A DNA stretch of 13,852 bases from contig JAGGZG010000016.1 in NCBI GenBank assembly GCA_021162125.1, positions 1 to 13,852 of the forward strand. Direction: 5' to 3'. The notes under the pieces are model-generated. The model was not told the origin of the DNA. It ran no database searches and was given only the letters and a program-made list of their open reading frames with translations. The stretch's first letter is position 1; every line of letters begins with the position of its first letter. Positions 1-7,124 of this stretch are shown piece by piece. The position numbers and the translations under genes were made by a program. This DNA comes from Anaerolineae bacterium. Lineage in GTDB: Bacteria > Chloroflexota > Anaerolineae > JACIWR01.

Positions 1-264
1 GTCTACGGGCGCGAGGTGGAGGAACTGGTAGATCTCGGCCTGCTGGAGGCGTCTACGGGCCGGGTGCGGCTCACGCGGCGAGGACGGCTGCTGGGCAATC
101 AGGTCTTCCAGCGATTCCTGCCCGGTAAGCCCAACGTGAGAACATCACATCGCGAAATCAGGACGTCTCGCGCAACACGCAACACGCACCACGCAACACG
201 CACCACGCAACACGTTCCGGCAAAACCTAATTGCGCTCCCTACGAATTCACGAAAGGAGTAACC
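1..264 (+). CDS. hemW: 3' end of HemW-like radical SAM protein (partial, stop missing)
   Basis: The frame starting at base 1 encodes a tail with the pattern L-G-L-L-E, then R-V-R-L-T-R-R-G-R-L-L-G-N, then V-F-Q-R-F-L. This is the C-terminal winged-helix-like end of HemW / oxygen-independent coproporphyrinogen oxidase-like proteins (heme chaperone, radical SAM family). Only about 40 residues of recognisable homology are inside the window, ending near base 120. Family members normally stop within a few residues of the F-L. Here the frame stays open through the heptamer repeat and continues into ridA, so no own stop exists. A TAA at 126-128 lies one frame away, and one extra base in the C run at 121-123 would make it end in L-P-R-stop. 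The end coordinate given is simply the base before the ridA ATG. The family call is fairly secure; the true end is not known. Confidence 0.6.
173..214 (+). repeat. Six tandem CA[A/C]CACG heptamers
   Basis: Six consecutive perfect 7-base units occur between hemW and ridA: CAACACG at 173, 180, 194 and 208, and CACCACG at 187 and 201. The period is exactly 7 and no stop codon arises in the reading frame that crosses it. The 14 bases TCGCGCAACACGCA at 168-181 recur at 10342-10355 in another intergenic region, so this belongs to a dispersed repeat. No function is evident. Confidence 0.85.
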
Positions 265-648
265 ATGTCTCGAGAAGTTATCTCTACTTCCAAAGCCCCG
301 GCTGCTGTGGGGCCGTACTCACAGGCTATCCGCGTGGGTAACCTGGTGTTCACTGCGGGGCAGATCGCCATTGATCCCGCCCAGGGGCGATTGATCGAGG
401 GCGACGTAGCTGCCCAGACCCGCCAGGTGTTGACCAATCTGTCGGCCGTGCTGGAGGCGGCGGGCAGCGCGCTTTCCCAGGTGGTCAAGACCACCGTCTT
501 CCTGCAAGACATCGGCGACTTCGCAGCCATGAACGCCGTCTACGCCGAATTCTTCCCGGAGAAGCCGCCGGCGAGGTCGGCGGTGCAAGTGGCTGCTCTG
601 CCCCTGGGAGCTCTGGTGGAGATCGAGGCCGTGGCTTTGGTAGAGTGA
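265..648 (+). CDS. ridA: RidA / YjgF family enamine-imine deaminase
   Basis: This is a 127-residue protein of the usual length for the RidA (YjgF/YER057c/UK114) family. These cytosolic trimers hydrolyse reactive enamine/imine intermediates such as 2-aminoacrylate released by PLP-dependent dehydratases. Visible family features are G-P-Y-S-Q at 16-20 with Y18, T-A-G-Q at 30-33, R104 in P-P-A-R-S, and E119 in L-V-E-I-E. R104 and E119 are the positions expected to hold the carboxylate and the catalytic water. The ATG at 265 is chosen because an AAAGGAGT Shine-Dalgarno lies 4 bases upstream (253-260) and the family's N terminus begins right there; the same frame is open further upstream into hemW. 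Its stop overlaps the GTG start of the ABC exporter (GTGA, 645-648), suggesting co-translation. Confidence 0.93.
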   Translation: MSREVISTSKAPAAVGPYSQAIRVGNLVFTAGQIAIDPAQGRLIEGDVAAQTRQVLTNLSAVLEAAGSALSQVVKTTVFLQDIGDFAAMNAVYAEFFPEKPPARSAVQVAALPLGALVEIEAVALVE

Positions 649-2411
649 GCCAGGACAGCATGAGAATTCTGAGACGGCTCTTTCTTTTTCTCACCCCCTA
701 CTGGAAGACTTTGCTGATCAACGCCGTCCTGCTGTTAGGGCGAGCGGGTATGGAACTGATTCCGCCGCTCTTCCAGAGGGCGATCGTGGACGAAGTCATC
801 GAAGCCCGTGACCTAACCCGCCTGGGCACGCTTGTCGGGTTGCTGTTGGGCACATACTCACTGCGCCTGTTGATTAACGTCGGGGATATGTACATCCGCC
901 ACGCCCTGGGCGAGCGGTTCATTCTGGATTTGCGAGTGCGTCTTTATGCCTACCTGCAACGGCTGTCGCTGTCCTTCTTCGAGCGCACTTCCACCGGCGA
1001 GCTCATGTCTCGTGTGACCAACGATGTCAACGCTCTGGAGCAGTTTGTCACCCACGGGTCGGCGCTGACGGCCGTAGACCTGCTGCGGCTGGTGGGCGCG
1101 GCCATCGTTCTCTTCCTGCTGGATTGGCGGTTGGCGCTGCTGGTACTTCTGCCGGTACCGGTACTGGCCGTGGCCCTGCGCTACTTTAACACCCGCGTCC
1201 GCCCTATCTACCGTCGCGTGCGCGACAGGCTAGGCGACATCAACGCCCGGCTACAGGACAGCTTGTCCGGCATCCGCGTCATCCAGGCTTTTGGTCAGGA
1301 GGAGCGGGAAATGGAGCGCTTCGCCGTCGAGAGCGAGAGCTATTACCAGGCGAGGGTGCAGGGCATTCGCTACTGGTCTACTTTCTTCCCGGCCATGCAC
1401 TTCGTGGCCTCGTTGGGCACAGTCATTGTGCTGGGGTGCGGAGCCGTGATGGTCGTGCGTGGCGAGCTATCTCTAGGCACGATGATTGCTTTTCTCTCTT
1501 ACATCACTTCGCTTTACCAGCCCATTAACCGCCTGACCGAGATAGATAACGTCTTCCAGCAAGCCATTGCCGCCGGCGAGCGAATCTTTGAACTGCTGGA
1601 TGTGATGCCGGAGATCAAAGATGCACCTGACGCGATAGAACTTCCCCATATCCGGGGTGAGGTAGCTTTCCACAACGTGAGCTTTCGCTACAGCACGGGC
1701 GATGAGGTGCTCCGAGATGTCACCTTTCGGATGGCCGCCGGCGAGATGGTGGCTTTGGTGGGGCCCAGCGGCGCAGGCAAGACCAGCATCGCCAACCTGC
1801 TCTGTCGTTTCTACGATCCCACCCAGGGACGGATTACAGTGGATGGTCATGACCTGCGCAAGGTCAAGCTGAGCTCGTTGCGGAAACAGGTGGCGGTGGT
1901 ACTGCAAGACACCTTTCTTTTCAACACTACCGTACGCGAAAACCTGCTCTACGGCAAACCGGACGCCACTGATGAAGAACTGATCACTGCTGCCAAAACT
2001 GCCTATGCTCACGATTTCATCATGGCCTTGCCCGATGGTTACGACACCGAAATAGGCGAGCGGGGCGTGAAGCTGAGCGGCGGACAGAAACAACGCCTGG
2101 CCCTGGCGCGGGCCATTCTAGCCGACCCGCGCATACTCATTCTGGACGAGGCTACCTCGTCAGTAGATGCTGAAGCAGAGTACTTGATTCAGCAGGCGCT
2201 GGAATCGGTACTGAAAGGCCGTACCTCACTGGTCATCGCCCACCGGCTGAGCACCATCCGCGACGCCGACAAGATCATTGCCCTGGAAGAAGGACGCATC
2301 ATCGAAGTGGGTGATCACCACGAACTGATGCGGCATGGCGGACTTTACAGCCAGCTTTACCGTCGTCAGTTGGAGTTGGCCGCGACGGATGAGAAAGATG
2401 ATAGCCGATGA
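645..2411 (+). CDS. ABC exporter, fused membrane and ATPase domains
   Basis: This 588-residue half-transporter of the multidrug/lipid exporter (MsbA/BmrA/ABCB-like) class acts in the inner membrane, most likely as a homodimer since no second half-transporter is adjacent. Residues about 12-310 form the six-helix transmembrane domain with charged intracellular loops. Residues about 335-575 form the nucleotide-binding domain with Walker A G-P-S-G-A-G-K-T at 373-380, the Q-loop glutamine at 421, signature L-S-G-G-Q at 477-481, Walker B D501 with catalytic E502, and the switch histidine H533 in I-A-H-R-L-S-T. All catalytic residues are present. The GTG at 645 overlaps the ridA stop; an ATG at 660 is an equally possible start and neither has a strong ribosome site. 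Substrate cannot be predicted. A hairpin-rich non-coding stretch follows. Confidence 0.93.
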   Translation: MSQDSMRILRRLFLFLTPYWKTLLINAVLLLGRAGMELIPPLFQRAIVDEVIEARDLTRLGTLVGLLLGTYSLRLLINVGDMYIRHALGERFILDLRVRLYAYLQRLSLSFFERTSTGELMSRVTNDVNALEQFVTHGSALTAVDLLRLVGAAIVLFLLDWRLALLVLLPVPVLAVALRYFNTRVRPIYRRVRDRLGDINARLQDSLSGIRVIQAFGQEEREMERFAVESESYYQARVQGIRYWSTFFPAMHFVASLGTVIVLGCGAVMVVRGELSLGTMIAFLSYITSLYQPINRLTEIDNVFQQAIAAGERIFELLDVMPEIKDAPDAIELPHIRGEVAFHNVSFRYSTGDEVLRDVTFRMAAGEMVALVGPSGAGKTSIANLLCRFYDPTQGRITVDGHDLRKVKLSSLRKQVAVVLQDTFLFNTTVRENLLYGKPDATDEELITAAKTAYAHDFIMALPDGYDTEIGERGVKLSGGQKQRLALARAILADPRILILDEATSSVDAEAEYLIQQALESVLKGRTSLVIAHRLSTIRDADKIIALEEGRIIEVGDHHELMRHGGLYSQLYRRQLELAATDEKDDSR

Positions 2412-2592
2412 CGAGGTGACTGGCCTGGAAGAGCCGGTGCTGGCCTGTTTTTTGATCCAGCACCGCCTGTTCCACGGCGGTGCGACGGCGGTGCGGCCCA
2501 GCCTACCCAGCCTTCCGTAAAGAACTGAACAGCCCTAGATGGCCCAAGTTACGGGCAGGTGGGGCCTTCGCTTCATCTTCATTTCCATTGCT
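2412..2592. other. Non-coding gap with two competing hairpins and an 11-bp tandem repeat
   Basis: No convincing gene lies here. A perfect 9-bp stem (2435-2443 with 2457-2465; the 13-base loop contains six T) can form just after the ABC exporter. A second perfect 7-bp stem, CACCGCC (2461-2467) with GGCGGTG (2476-2482), shares bases with the first, so only one can form at a time. ACGGCGGTGCG is repeated in tandem at 2474-2484 and 2485-2495. No T tract follows either stem, so this is not a standard intrinsic terminator, though it may help end or stabilise the exporter transcript. Confidence 0.5.
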
Positions 2593-2593
2593 C

Positions 2594-2622
2594 TTGATTT
2601 TTCCGCCGTAGTCTGGTAAAAT
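2594..2622 (+). promoter_or_regulatory. Sigma-70-type promoter for the MBL-DUF3006-kinase operon
   Basis: TTGATT (2594-2599) and TAAAAT (2617-2622) are separated by exactly 17 bases, and a TGG directly precedes the -10 box (extended -10). Transcription would start near 2629, leaving a leader of about 54 bases before the ATG at 2683. The upstream gap carries no gene, which supports a real transcription start here. Confidence 0.72.
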
Positions 2623-2682
2623 GGGGCTAGATGGCAAAAGCCGTGGCATCCAGAACGTGCAGTCAGAAAGAACAGATACATC

Positions 2683-3603
2683 ATGAGAAAACACAGGTCC
2701 CTCGCTGCCTATTCCTGGCAAGCTGTTGTCGCCCTGGTCGTCCTTACCAGCCTGCTGATCCTGGGTTGCGGGCTCATCAATTCATCCACTCCTACCCAAC
2801 CACCTCCGCCGCAGGATGGCACGCTCACCGTGCTTTTCCTCGACATCGGGCAGGGCGACTCGATCCTCATCCTTTCGCCCGGCGGCTATACGATGCTCAT
2901 TGATGGCGGGAACTCGTCCAGGGACGCCAACGAGGTCATCATCCCCGCATTGCACGCTTACGGATACGATGAGCTCGACTTCCTGGTAGCCACCCACCCG
3001 GATCAGGATCACATCGGCGGGCTGGTGACAGTGCTCCAAAAGGTTCCGGTCCGCTACGCGGTGCTCACCGGGCAGGAGCACACCACTCAGACTTACGAGG
3101 CATTCCTGAAGGAGATCAGCCGCCTGAAAAGTGCGGGACAACTCACACCCATTAAGGCCCGGCGGGGTACGCCGTTGGACTTTGACCCGGCCCTGAAGGT
3201 GGAAGTGCTGGCCCCGGGTGATGATGTGGTCGAGACCAACGATACTAATAACGCATCTATCGTCATCCGCTTGACCTACGGCGCAGTCAGCTTCCTCTTT
3301 ACCGGCGATGCCGAAAATGAGGAAGAGGCATGGATTCTCGATCAGGGGGGCGACGTGCAGGCCCAGATACTTAAAGTATCGCACCATGGGGGCAAGACGG
3401 GGACGAGTGAGGCTTGGCTGAACGCCGTGTCGCCGGAAGTGGCCGTGATCTCTGTGGGGGCGGACAACCATTACGGCCATCCCAGCAGCCAGGTGATCGA
3501 GCGTCTGGCGCGACGCAAAGTCAAAATCTACCGCACCGACCAGCAGGGGACTATCACCATTACCACGGACGGCAGCGGCTATCAGGTGAGCACGGAGAAG
3601 TAG
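2683..3603 (+). CDS. ComEC/Rec2-like metallo-beta-lactamase lipoprotein
   Basis: This 306-residue protein resembles the C-terminal metallo-hydrolase domain of the DNA-uptake protein ComEC, but as a stand-alone secreted form without channel helices. The N terminus is a lipoprotein signal: R-K-H-R, a hydrophobic stretch at about 12-26, and lipobox L-I-L-G-C with C29 as the lipidated residue. A Pro-rich spacer follows at 35-43. Metal-site motifs are T-H-P-D-Q-D-H at 104-110 (H105, D107, D109, H110), F-T-G-D with D209, S-H-H-G with H234/H235, and N-H-Y-G-H-P with H263/H266. The fold should therefore be an active phosphoesterase or nuclease at the outer face of the cell membrane. ATG 2683 has only a poor ribosome site (AGAAAGAA upstream). 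The next gene begins 12 bases after the stop. Substrate is unknown; DNA or nucleotides are plausible by analogy with ComEC. Confidence 0.88.
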   Translation: MRKHRSLAAYSWQAVVALVVLTSLLILGCGLINSSTPTQPPPPQDGTLTVLFLDIGQGDSILILSPGGYTMLIDGGNSSRDANEVIIPALHAYGYDELDFLVATHPDQDHIGGLVTVLQKVPVRYAVLTGQEHTTQTYEAFLKEISRLKSAGQLTPIKARRGTPLDFDPALKVEVLAPGDDVVETNDTNNASIVIRLTYGAVSFLFTGDAENEEEAWILDQGGDVQAQILKVSHHGGKTGTSEAWLNAVSPEVAVISVGADNHYGHPSSQVIERLARRKVKIYRTDQQGTITITTDGSGYQVSTEK

Positions 3604-3615
3604 CAGGAGGGAGAG

Positions 3616-3999
3616 ATGTTGCGCGGGGTCGTGGATAGCCTGGAGGAAGATTGGGCCATCGTCGTGCTCGACGACGGGCAGCGGCTGGACTGGCCTCGGA
3701 AAAACTTGCCGCCGGACGTTCGCGTGGGCATGGCTGTCACGCTGGACGTCGCCCCGGCCCAGGCTACAGCCACTGCCGTGACCGACGGTGTCTGGGTGGG
3801 CAAGGTGGGCCGGCGTAGAAAGGCCACAGCCCAGATCGCGGGAGTGCCCATCCGCCTGGGGGACCAGACGTTGCACTGGCCTGAAAAAGGCGAGTTGAAA
3901 GCGGGACGGGCCGTGGCTGTGCGGATGGCCGTGGACGAGGCTGATACCACGGCACGACGGCAGCGAGTCCGGAAACTTTTGGATGACATCTTCGGTTAG
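3616..3999 (+). CDS. DUF3006-like protein with internal duplication
   Basis: This 127-residue soluble protein starts M-L-R-G-V-V-D-S-L-E-E-D and has D-D-G-Q-R-L-D-W-P at 19-27, the pattern of the small DUF3006 family. That family is often encoded next to ComEC-like MBL genes (from memory). Typical members are about 70 residues. Here residues about 15-45 and 76-106 look like two copies of the same beta unit (D-G-Q-R-L-D-W-P ... V-G-M-A-V against G-D-Q-T-L-H-W-P ... A-G-R-A-V). Only the second is followed by the usual charged C-terminal helix (108-126, ending R-K-L-L-D-D-I-F-G). A strong AGGAGG at 3605-3610 precedes the ATG by 5 bases and fixes the start. It sits 12 bases after the MBL gene and 2 bases before the kinase frame. 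Function is unknown; a partner or inhibitor of the MBL enzyme is a guess. Confidence 0.75.
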   Translation: MLRGVVDSLEEDWAIVVLDDGQRLDWPRKNLPPDVRVGMAVTLDVAPAQATATAVTDGVWVGKVGRRRKATAQIAGVPIRLGDQTLHWPEKGELKAGRAVAVRMAVDEADTTARRQRVRKLLDDIFG

Positions 4000-4001
4000 G
4001 T

Positions 4002-5723
4002 GTGGAGGCAGTGTTGGCCGGCGAGAAGGTTCTGGTTGTGGATGACCGGGATGATAGCATACAATTCTTGACCGAGTACATCCTGGAGCCCAACGGATAC
4101 GAGTATATCATTGCCAAAGACGGGGAAACGGGCTTGCGCAAGGCTCTGACCGAGGATCCGGACCTGATCATCATGGACCTGAAGATGCCCAAGATGACCG
4201 GGCTGGAGGTTCTGGCTGCCCTGCGAGAGAGACAATCCACCATCCCGGTGATCCTGATGACCTTCCACGGTTCAGAGGAGACAGCAGTACAGGCATTTCG
4301 CCTGGGTGCACGCGATTACGTCATCAAGCCCTACGATACTCAGGAGATGCTGGAGAGCATCGAGCGCGCGCTGACCGAAGTGCGTCTGCGTGCCGAACGC
4401 GACCGGTTAACCCAGAACATCATGCGGGTCAACCGTCAGTTGGAGCGGCGGGTTAAAGAATTGAGCATTCTGTACTCTATCGGGAAGTCGGTCACGACCC
4501 TGCTGGATCAGGAGAAAGTGCTCAATCGCATCGTGGAGGCGGCCGTCTATGTGACCGGCGCGGAAGAGGGCACGTTGATGCTGGTGGATAAGGACAGCGG
4601 CGAGCTGTACATGCGCGCCGCGCGTGGCCTGGGCGAAAAATACGCACGCGGCTTCCGCCTGCGCGTGGAGGATAGCATCGCTGGTCAGGTAGTCAGGACA
4701 GGCCAGCCGTTCCTGGAGAGCGGCGACGCTCAGCGGCTCAAGGTCAAGACCGGCTATCTGGTTAAATCACTGATGTACGTACCCCTCAAGGCCGGCCAGG
4801 AGGTCATTGGCGTCCTCTCGGTGGATAACAAGGTGTCGAACACGCCTTTCACGGAGAGCGACGTATACCTGCTCTCCGCGCTTGCCGACTACGCCTCAAT
4901 CGCTATCGTGAACGCGCGCCTGTACACCGAGGTGAAGAGTTTCAGTGAGGAGCTGGAGCAGAAGGTCGTCGAGCGCACCAAAGAGCTTCAGGAGGCCCAG
5001 GAGCAGCTCATCCAGTCCGAAAAGCTGGCTTCCATTGGCCAATTAGCGGCCGGCGTGGCCCACGAATTGAACAACCCCATCAGCGTGATGCTCGGTTTTT
5101 CCCAGGCCATCCTGCGCAAGCTACCAGAGGACGATCCATTGCGCAAGCCTTTGGCCACCATCGAGCGCGAGGGTTTGCGTTGTAAGGGCATCATCCAGAA
5201 TCTGCTCGATTTCGCCCGGCGCAGCAAGCCCTCCCTCCAGCCGACCAACGTCAACGAGGTGCTGGAGGCAGCGTGTGCCCTGATCGAGCACCAAATTTCA
5301 CTGGATAACGTTGTGGTAACGAAGGGCTACGATCCGCATCTCCCCCAGGTGCTGGCTGACGCCAATCAACTCCAGCAGGTGTTCGTCAACATCATTATCA
5401 ATGCCCGTGATGCCATGCCCCGGGGTGGAACCCTGCGTCTGATCACCCGGTCCCTGGGCGACGAAGTGCACATCATTTTCTCGGATACGGGCATCGGCAT
5501 TCCGCCGGAGAACATCAAGCGCATCTTCGATCCCTTTTTCACCACTAAAGAAGTGGGGCAGGGCACCGGTCTGGGGCTCTCGGTGAGTTACGGAATCGTG
5601 GAACAGCATGGGGGGACCATCGAGGTGAAAAGCGAGGTAGGGGTGGGCACGACCTTCATCGTCAAATTGCCCGTCATGCAGGGAAAAGCAGTGGAGGAGC
5701 AAGAGGTTTTTCTCGTGCAATGA
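4002..5723 (+). CDS. REC-GAF hybrid sensor histidine kinase
   Basis: This is a 573-residue cytosolic signalling protein with no membrane segment. Domain order is receiver (about 8-125: D14/D15, phospho-acceptor D59 in M-D-L-K-M-P, T87, K109), GAF (about 155-310), a coiled coil (about 310-340), HisKA with H354 in V-A-H-E-L-N-N-P, and HATPase with N-box N467, G1 box D-T-G-I-G-I at 495-500 and G2 box G-T-G-L-G-L at 521-526. All phosphotransfer residues are intact, so an incoming phosphate on D59 may control the kinase, with the GAF domain adding a small-molecule or redox input. The start is uncertain: GTG 4002 is the longest, but GGAGG at 4004-4008 lies 5 bases before a TTG at 4014, which would give M-A-G-E-K-V and trims four residues. 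It is the last gene of the MBL operon, followed by an intrinsic terminator. No cognate response regulator is nearby. Confidence 0.92.
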   Translation: MEAVLAGEKVLVVDDRDDSIQFLTEYILEPNGYEYIIAKDGETGLRKALTEDPDLIIMDLKMPKMTGLEVLAALRERQSTIPVILMTFHGSEETAVQAFRLGARDYVIKPYDTQEMLESIERALTEVRLRAERDRLTQNIMRVNRQLERRVKELSILYSIGKSVTTLLDQEKVLNRIVEAAVYVTGAEEGTLMLVDKDSGELYMRAARGLGEKYARGFRLRVEDSIAGQVVRTGQPFLESGDAQRLKVKTGYLVKSLMYVPLKAGQEVIGVLSVDNKVSNTPFTESDVYLLSALADYASIAIVNARLYTEVKSFSEELEQKVVERTKELQEAQEQLIQSEKLASIGQLAAGVAHELNNPISVMLGFSQAILRKLPEDDPLRKPLATIEREGLRCKGIIQNLLDFARRSKPSLQPTNVNEVLEAACALIEHQISLDNVVVTKGYDPHLPQVLADANQLQQVFVNIIINARDAMPRGGTLRLITRSLGDEVHIIFSDTGIGIPPENIKRIFDPFFTTKEVGQGTGLGLSVSYGIVEQHGGTIEVKSEVGVGTTFIVKLPVMQGKAVEEQEVFLVQ

Positions 5724-5735
5724 TTTGCAATGCCG

Positions 5736-5850
5736 GCGATTAGAAATCGCGCCTGATGAGCCTGCGGCTGGCTGTCCGCCTGCGCGGACAGAGGGCGTCC
5801 ACGCAGGTGAACGCTCGGCTGAAAGCCTTCCAGGTGCGACTTCGAGCCGC
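5736..5850. repeat. Cluster of small palindromes (REP-like intergenic element)
   Basis: Four short hairpins sit close together in the convergent gap: GCGATT-AGA-AATCGC (5736-5750, 6 bp perfect), CTGTCCGC-CTGC-GCGGACAG (5772-5791, 8 bp perfect), GGCT-GAA-AGCC (5817-5827) and GCGACT-TCG-AGCCGC (5836-5850, one mismatch). The spacing and the alternation of tiny palindromes resemble dispersed REP-type elements of GC-rich bacteria. Reading frames through it encode nothing recognisable. Whether other genomic copies exist cannot be judged from one window. Confidence 0.5.
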
Positions 5851-5904
5851 TGGATTGAATTCTCAGACACGCTTCAAGAGAGGGGTCTGCGGCCTGGCAC
5901 AACT

Positions 5905-5946
5905 ACCGCCCGACAACCAGAAGGTTGTCGGGCGGTGATATTTTTT
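5905..5946 (+). terminator. Rho-independent terminator after the histidine kinase
   Basis: A perfect 14-bp stem (5905-5918 with 5923-5936) closes a four-base AGAA loop and is followed by GATA and six T (5941-5946). It ends the + strand MBL-DUF3006-kinase unit. For the convergent - strand operon the same stem lacks a following U tract, so termination from that side would be weak. Confidence 0.92.
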
Positions 5947-5959
5947 CGGGCAGAACCTC

Positions 5960-7093
5960 TTACGTTTGTGTGCTGTCCGAGGCGCGGCCCTCCACCACAA
6001 CGGCTTCGCGCATTTTCTTCGCGGATTTCTGGGGGAATGGCTCCATGTCGAGCATCTTGCAGTAGACGTAATGTGCCAACACGCGCAGAGTGGCCAGCGT
6101 GGGCGCGGCCAACAGGATGCCCAGCACTCCGGCCAGGGTGCCCCCGGCGATGGCCCCGATGATGACCACCAGGGGGTGTAAATTCAGCGAGCGCCCAATG
6201 ATGCGTGGCACCAGGTAATTGTTCTCCACTTGCTGGATGACGACGTATGCGGCGATGACCAGCAAAGCAAACCAGCCATTGGTCAGGGGCAGATGGGCAG
6301 ACCCCTGGAAGTAGGCTATGAGTACGGCGGGAACGGCGGCCAACGTGGGGCCGAGGTTAGGGATGATTTCCAGCACTCCGGCCAGCAGACCCAGCACCAG
6401 GGCGTTCCTCACTCCCAGGACGGCCAGCACTGCTGCCACCACCGTGCCTACCACCGCGCAGAGAATCAATTGCCCGCGCAGAAACGCATTCCAGATGCCG
6501 CTGACCTCGCTGCGAAGCTGGCGGAATTCCATTTGGTACGACGGCGGCACGAGGTCCTCGAACGTCCGGGCCAGCCTATCCGCGTCCTTGAGCAGGTAGA
6601 AGGAAATCACGATGATAAAGATCAGCCACAGGAAAATCGAGGCCAGGTTTACCAGAATGGAGACGGTGTGAGTGGCAGCGGTGGAAAGGACATTCTGTAA
6701 CGCCCCGCTGATCTCCTGGTAGGCCGTTCGTAGGTCAATCGAGTAACCCATGAATACCACCGGCTTGGCGAAGAACTGTTGAATGGCGTCGGCGATGTTC
6801 TGGAAGTTGACGTCTATCTCCTGCACCTGCTGGATAAGAGTAGGGACGAAGATCACTGGTCCCAGGCTGAGTATGATGAGCAACAAAAGGTAGACGATGA
6901 CCACGGCCCAGTTGCGCGAAAGGCGGGTGTGTGTGCAGATGAGCTCGACCGGGGGGTTGAGCAGATAGGCCACCATGGCGGTGATGACCAGTGGTGGAAT
7001 GATAGCGCTGAAGCGGTACAGGATCAACGCCAGCCCGATCAGCGTTCCAATGAGTACCAGTCGCTTGGTGAAATCGCTCCACGGATTGGACAT
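5960..7093 (-). CDS. AI-2E family transporter (PF01594-type permease)
   Basis: This 377-residue integral membrane protein has hydrophobic segments near residues 12-46 (a helical hairpin), 62-84, 145-168, 208-227, 230-262, 273-287 and 305-338. That is the layout of the AI-2E family (TqsA, YdiK, YhhT and relatives). Family marks are F-Y-L-L-K-D at 165-170, P-N-L-G-P at 245-249 and N-N-Y-L-V-P-R-I-I-G at 291-300. Members have been tied to autoinducer-2 export or Na+(Li+)/H+ antiport; the substrate here cannot be told. The reading frame is open further upstream, but the ATG at 7091-7093 is chosen because G-A-G-G-G lies just before it and because longer versions would overlap the preceding gene. 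It is the last gene of the tldD operon, 31 bases after the short HTH-Sm gene. Confidence 0.9.
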   Translation of the reverse strand: MSNPWSDFTKRLVLIGTLIGLALILYRFSAIIPPLVITAMVAYLLNPPVELICTHTRLSRNWAVVIVYLLLLIILSLGPVIFVPTLIQQVQEIDVNFQNIADAIQQFFAKPVVFMGYSIDLRTAYQEISGALQNVLSTAATHTVSILVNLASIFLWLIFIIVISFYLLKDADRLARTFEDLVPPSYQMEFRQLRSEVSGIWNAFLRGQLILCAVVGTVVAAVLAVLGVRNALVLGLLAGVLEIIPNLGPTLAAVPAVLIAYFQGSAHLPLTNGWFALLVIAAYVVIQQVENNYLVPRIIGRSLNLHPLVVIIGAIAGGTLAGVLGILLAAPTLATLRVLAHYVYCKMLDMEPFPQKSAKKMREAVVVEGRASDSTQT

Positions 7094-7124
7094 GTGCCCT
7101 CGCTTGATTGACTTTGAACTGCTG

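Noticed and set aside
2335..2520. 61-codon frame overlapping the end of the ABC exporter gene
   Set aside because: It begins inside the exporter in another frame, has no ribosome site, and its protein shows no family pattern.
2631..2903. 90-codon + strand frame beginning just before the MBL lipoprotein
   Set aside because: It mostly overlaps the lipoprotein gene in another frame, and its product has no coherent domain, while the overlapped frame has a signal peptide and metal motifs.
2782..3876. 364-codon open frame on the - strand
   Set aside because: It runs antisense to the MBL and DUF3006 genes, with no recognisable domain and a His/Arg-rich composition typical of shadows in GC-rich DNA.
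5725..6162. 145-codon + strand frame after the histidine kinase
   Set aside because: It passes through the palindrome cluster, the terminator and into the antisense of the permease; the product has no family pattern.
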